From Spirochaetota bacterium (GTDB lineage: Bacteria > Spirochaetota > UBA12135 > COTS27 > JAFLEE01), in NCBI GenBank assembly GCA_017302015.1, contig JAFLEE010000075.1, positions 1 to 25,197 on the forward strand: a stretch of DNA of 25,197 nucleotides. The letters run 5' to 3'. The position numbers were made by a program, and so were the translations under genes. Under the pieces are notes generated by a model. That model was not told the DNA's origin, searched no databases, and saw only the letters and a program-made list of their open reading frames with translations. How positions within the stretch are numbered: the stretch's first letter is position 1; every line of letters starts with the position of its first letter. Of the stretch, positions 22,386-25,197 are shown piece by piece.

Positions 22386-22766
22386 TCAACCATCCGTCGC
22401 GTAAAGCTGTTCCAGCGTTTGCCGCGTCGATTTCTCCCCGATGGCCTTGATGGAGCAGCCGCCCTCGAACACCACGCCGTTCTGGATGATGAGTTCGGGC
22501 GTGCTGATGTCGCCGAGGATGCGGGCGGTGGGGGTGAGGATGACGCGCACCGTGGCGTCGATGCTGCCGATGAGCACGCCCTCAACGATGCAGCTCCCGG
22601 CGCGGATCTTCGTCTTCACCCGACCGTGGCGGCCGATGACCAGGTTCTCCACCTCGAGGTCGGGCCCCTCGAAGCGCCCCTCGATGCGCAGGCTCCCGTT
22701 GACGTGCAGGCGCCCCTGGAAGAACGATTTGGGTCCGATGAGGTTCTTTTCGTCGTAGAGCGCCAT
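22386..22766 (-). CDS. Bactofilin-family cytoskeletal protein
   Basis: The protein has 126 residues. The central 20-105 form the repeated beta-helix of bactofilins (DUF583): LHVNGSLRIEGRFEGPDLEVENLVIGRHGRVKTKI region, followed by VEGVLIGSIDATVRVILTP and LIIQNGVVFEGGC. Short disordered ends flank it. Bactofilins polymerise without nucleotide into filaments that shape cells or place cell-wall enzymes and chemosensory proteins. The start at 22766 lies 19 bases after the transporter stop, so the two genes are probably cotranscribed. The C-terminus ends three bases before the long hairpin (22382). No peptidase or cell-wall partner gene is next to it, unlike many bactofilin loci. Confidence 0.92.
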   Translation of the reverse strand: MALYDEKNLIGPKSFFQGRLHVNGSLRIEGRFEGPDLEVENLVIGRHGRVKTKIRAGSCIVEGVLIGSIDATVRVILTPTARILGDISTPELIIQNGVVFEGGCSIKAIGEKSTRQTLEQLYATDG

Positions 22767-22785
22767 GCATGACTCCGGTGTGGGA

Positions 22786-24081
22786 TCAGCCCAGGGTTGC
22801 GGGGGATCGGGCGCCGCCGCGGTCGCGGCCCCCCACGAGGGCCGCGATCACGAGATCGCCGCTGACGTTGAGGGTGGTGCGGCACATGTCGAGGAACCGG
22901 TCGACCCCGAGGATGATGCCGAGCCCCTCGGCGGGCACGCCGATCTGGGTGAGGAGAATCATGATGAGGGGCAGGCTGCCCCCGGGGACCCCGGCGGTGC
23001 CGATGCCCGCGAGGATCGACATGAGCACCACCTGGATCTGGGCGCCCATCCCCAGGTGCACCCCGTAGACTTGGGCGAGGAAGAGCACCGTGACGCCCTC
23101 GAAGAGCGCGGTGCCGTTCTGGTTGGCCGTGGCCCCCACCGTGAGCACGAAACGGCTGGTGTCGTTGGGCAGGCCCAGGTTCTTCTGGGCGAGCTCGAGG
23201 GACCGGGGCAGCGTGGCGTTGGAGGAGGCGGTGGAGAACGCGTAGAGGTAGACCTCGCGGCAGGCCCAGAAGAACTTGTAGGGGTTTTTTCGAAGCACTA
23301 GCCATAAGACCCCGGCGTAGACGACGAGCTGCTGGAGGAGCAGCCCGGCCACCACGAGGATGACGTAGAAGAGGAGTTTACTGAAGATCTGGGGCCCCAT
23401 GCTCACGGTGGTGTTGAAGACCAGGGAGAACACGGCGAAAGGCGCCAGCAGCATGGCGAAGCCGATGATCTTGAGGCAGACGGCGTAGACCTGCTCCAGG
23501 AGCGAGACGAGGGCCTCGGCCTTCTCCCCGCCCCGCACCAGGAAGGTGAGCGCCAAGCCGAAGACGAGGGCGAACACCATGAAGGCGAGCATGTCGCCCT
23601 TGAGGGCGCCCATCGCGGCGCCCAAGGGATTATCGGTGACCAATTCGACCAAGGTCTGGGCGGGATCTTTGGCCTGGGAGGCGTTGGCCTGGACCTTGGC
23701 CAGGGCGGCCTTCTGCACGGCGACCATCCCCGCGTCGAGTTCCACCCCGCGGCCCGGCTGGAAGACCTGCGTGAGGGCGATGCCGATGAGCACCGAGAAG
23801 CTGCTGAGGACCACCGTGAAGAGGATGGCCTTGCCGATGGCGCTGCCGAGCCCCTTGCCCCGCCCCAATTCGAGCACCCCGAGGACGAGGGCCGAGAAGA
23901 CGAGGGGCACGACGGTCATGAAGATCAAGTTCAAGAAGACCTTGCCGATGGCATAAAAGATCTTCGTGGACAGGAATTGCACCACGGCGGTGTCCTTCCA
24001 ACCCAGGGTGTGGCACGCGATCCCCGCCGCCCCTCCGAGGAGGAGGGCCAGGATGAGGGCCCAATGTCGTTGAATTTTCAT
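22786..24081 (-). CDS. Dicarboxylate/amino acid:cation symporter (DAACS family)
   Basis: The protein has 431 residues and about eight membrane spans plus two re-entrant hairpins. Hairpin 1 has SSNATLPRSLE (286-296), and hairpin 2 GVPGGSLPLI (364-373). The cation site NMDGT reads NQNGT (320-324). The last helix has DRFLDMCRTTLNVSGD (394-409); D398, R401 and N405 match GltPh D394, R397 and N401, and the arginine points to acidic substrates such as glutamate, aspartate or C4-dicarboxylates. A loop at 110-150 is extended and polar. ATG 24081 has GGGAAG about 5 bases upstream. It precedes bactofilin and is divergent from rpmE. Confidence 0.93.
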   Translation of the reverse strand: MKIQRHWALILALLLGGAAGIACHTLGWKDTAVVQFLSTKIFYAIGKVFLNLIFMTVVPLVFSALVLGVLELGRGKGLGSAIGKAILFTVVLSSFSVLIGIALTQVFQPGRGVELDAGMVAVQKAALAKVQANASQAKDPAQTLVELVTDNPLGAAMGALKGDMLAFMVFALVFGLALTFLVRGGEKAEALVSLLEQVYAVCLKIIGFAMLLAPFAVFSLVFNTTVSMGPQIFSKLLFYVILVVAGLLLQQLVVYAGVLWLVLRKNPYKFFWACREVYLYAFSTASSNATLPRSLELAQKNLGLPNDTSRFVLTVGATANQNGTALFEGVTVLFLAQVYGVHLGMGAQIQVVLMSILAGIGTAGVPGGSLPLIMILLTQIGVPAEGLGIILGVDRFLDMCRTTLNVSGDLVIAALVGGRDRGGARSPATLG

Positions 24082-24134
24082 GGGTCTTCCCGGGGGCCTT
24101 TCTTTAAAAACCCCTGTTTCCCCCCATTTTCTGA

Positions 24135-24153
24135 TGAAATCCTGTAAATTTCA
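24135..24153. promoter_or_regulatory. Inverted repeat beside the rpmE -35 element
   Basis: TGAAAT (24135-24140) and ATTTCA (24148-24153) form a perfect 6-base inverted repeat with a 7-base centre, ending one base before the rpmE -35 box. It also lies upstream of the divergent transporter gene. It could bind a dimeric repressor. I cannot name one. Confidence 0.35.
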
Positions 24154-24182
24154 TTGACAGCGCGCCGGGCCGGGGGTAAAAT
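24154..24182 (+). promoter_or_regulatory. Sigma70-type promoter of rpmE
   Basis: Consensus TTGACA (24154-24159) and TAAAAT (24177-24182) are separated by exactly 17 bases. Transcription would start near 24189, about 29 bases before the ATG at 24218. It is one of the strongest promoter matches in the window, as expected for a ribosomal protein. Confidence 0.8.
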
Positions 24183-24217
24183 AGGCGCCCTGAGTTCGCA
24201 GGATCCTAGAGGCTCCC

Positions 24218-24427
24218 ATGAAGACTGAAATCCATCCCGAATACCACCTCGACGCCGTCATCAAATGCGCCTGCGGGGTCGAATACAAGGTTCCCGGCAC
24301 CCAAAAGCTCATGCAGGTCGAAGTCTGCTCCCAGTGCCACCCCTTCTATACCGGCAACGACCGCATCATGGATACCGAAGGCCGCGTCGAGAAATTCCGC
24401 AAGAAATTCAAGCTCGAAGCCAAATAA
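24218..24427 (+). CDS. rpmE: 50S ribosomal protein L31, zinc-binding type
   Basis: The protein has 69 residues, standard for bacterial L31. It opens with KTEIHPEYH and has a complete zinc knuckle: C17 and C19 (KCACG), C37 and C40 (EVCSQCHPFYTG), followed by GRVEKFRKKF. This is the zinc-containing (C+) form; the cysteine-free paralogue is not in the window. AGAGG lies 5 bases before the ATG. It has its own promoter and an intrinsic terminator at 24465-24492, so it is a single-gene unit. Confidence 0.97.
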   Translation: MKTEIHPEYHLDAVIKCACGVEYKVPGTQKLMQVEVCSQCHPFYTGNDRIMDTEGRVEKFRKKFKLEAK

Positions 24428-24464
24428 AGGGCCGTTCCCCGAGCATCGGGCTCCCCCCGATCCC

Positions 24465-24492
24465 AAGCACGCCGCGAGGCGTGCTTTTTTTT
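24465..24492 (+). terminator. Intrinsic terminator of rpmE
   Basis: AAGCACGCC (24465-24473) pairs perfectly with GGCGTGCTT (24478-24486) around a GCGA tetraloop and runs into eight T residues (24485-24492). It lies 37 bases after the rpmE stop. Confidence 0.92.
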
Positions 24493-24534
24493 ACCCGCCC
24501 GCCTTCGAGCGATGGCGCCCTCCCCCCGATCGGG

Positions 24535-25197
24535 TCAGGGATTCGTTTTGGGAAGGGCCGCCGCCTTGTCCGAGGGGACCTTCTTCGCGGGAGTCGCCTT
24601 CTTGGGGGCGGTTTTTTTCGTTTTTTTAATGGCGGTCTTCGCGGCCTTCTTCGGGCTTTTTTTACCGGCGGGCTTCTTCGCGACCGCCCTATTCGCCGCG
24701 GCGGGAGCGCCCGCGGGCCGTAGCACGGCCAAGAGGCGCTCGTCCTCGGATTCGGGGAAGAGTTCTTTTTCGAGGGCGAGGGCCAAGTGCCGGGCGCTTT
24801 CGGCGCGGTTTTTCAAGATCGCGTCGAGGAGCCGTTTGCGGAACGCCGGGGAATCCTTGAAGGCGGACGGCGAGATCGCCACGAGGAGATCGCCTTCACG
24901 CAATTTCGCGCGGTGCTCCTTGAGGGCGCGGTTGGCGCCCTTCCCGAGGAGGCCGGCGCCTTGGGCCAAATGCCCGAGGGTTTTCTTGCGCCCGTCATAA
25001 TGCCAGAGGCCGGGCCATTGGGCGCCCGCCAGCGCGATCGTCGCGCCCTCGCCATGGATCAGGAGGGCCGAGGCCTGGGTTTCGAGGCGCACCGCCGCGC
25101 CATCGGCGTCGAGGAGCGCCCGCGCCGGCTCGCGGCCGGCGACGGAGGCGAGGGAAGAGAAGATCGGCAGGGCGGCGGAAAGGGGCGCCTCCCCCAG
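24535..25197 (-). CDS. PP2C/SpoIIE-like protein with Lys/Ala-rich C-terminal tail (N-terminus cut)
   Basis: The frame is open to the right edge, so only the last 220 residues are seen. The central part resembles the end of a SpoIIE-type phosphatase: IALAGAQWPGLWHYDG, then LREGDLLVAISPSAF (where active enzymes have LLLYTDG) and SEDERLLAVLRPAG (where active enzymes have DDITLLVLR). The metal-binding Asp of the TDG motif is missing, so it may be inactive or very divergent. The final 55 residues (bases 24538-24702) contain 17 Lys with many Ala, Pro and Thr, like a histone H1 tail, and may bind DNA or RNA. A GTG at 25092 is an internal possible start but the frame reads on as protein. The family call is tentative. 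Confidence 0.6.
   Translation of the reverse strand: MGEAPLSAALPIFSSLASVAGREPARALLDADGAAVRLETQASALLIHGEGATIALAGAQWPGLWHYDGRKKTLGHLAQGAGLLGKGANRALKEHRAKLREGDLLVAISPSAFKDSPAFRKRLLDAILKNRAESARHLALALEKELFPESEDERLLAVLRPAGAPAAANRAVAKKPAGKKSPKKAAKTAIKKTKKTAPKKATPAKKVPSDKAAALPKTNP

Overview
This window is GC-rich and densely coded on both strands. I count 20 protein-coding genes (two cut by the window edges), one gene remnant, several terminators and promoters, and no rRNA, tRNA, CRISPR array or insertion sequence that I could recognise. The organism looks like a free-living, saprophytic, Gram-negative-type bacterium: it has secreted proteins with signal peptides, a multidomain GH16 glycan hydrolase, an EF-hand esterase, a bactofilin, AraC-type regulators paired with sugar-isomerase genes, and a GAF-SpoIIE phosphatase. 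High-GC Fibrobacterota, the PVC group or Acidobacteria would all fit this content. I cannot fix the phylum from the sequence alone.

Left part (1-6400). An AraC regulator cut by the left edge diverges from a GAF/SpoIIE phosphatase. That gene runs tail-to-tail into an AraC-HTH/MGMT DNA-repair fusion. The repair gene is the last of a minus-strand run, 4904 to 2058: two half-size YeeE/YedE transporters, cysM, then the repair gene. The first three make a coherent thiosulfate-to-cysteine module behind a good sigma70-type promoter surrounded by palindromes. A secreted EF-hand alpha/beta-hydrolase diverges from it.

Middle part (6348-12600). A short orphan C-terminus of a VOC/PhnB-like protein sits just behind a large secreted GH16 protein. 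The GH16 gene diverges from a plus-strand carbohydrate run: L-arabinose isomerase, a zinc-ligand-less MDR dehydrogenase and a hydroxypyruvate-isomerase-like TIM barrel, closed by a strong bidirectional terminator. No ribulokinase or ribulose-5-phosphate epimerase is present, so the route after L-ribulose is unclear.

Right-middle part (12628-18780). A small secreted unknown protein and a membrane-anchored spermidine-synthase-like protein are followed by a second sugar or hydroxy-acid cluster on the minus strand: D-2-hydroxyacid dehydrogenase, TIM-barrel isomerase/epimerase and a DUF1445 (D-glutamate-cyclase-like) protein. A divergent AraC regulator is the likely controller.

Right part (18783-25197). 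An unrecognised 361-residue protein is followed by pdxA-prmA, which overlap by four bases. A long gene-free stretch (21932-22385) holds a striking imperfect hairpin of about 170 nt that could be a structured RNA. Then come bactofilin behind an acidic-substrate DAACS symporter, rpmE with a textbook promoter and terminator, and a right-edge fragment of a PP2C-like protein with a histone-H1-like lysine-rich tail. The most promising items for follow-up are the 22212-22382 hairpin, the two sugar/hydroxy-acid clusters, and the lysine-rich tails found on two unrelated proteins.
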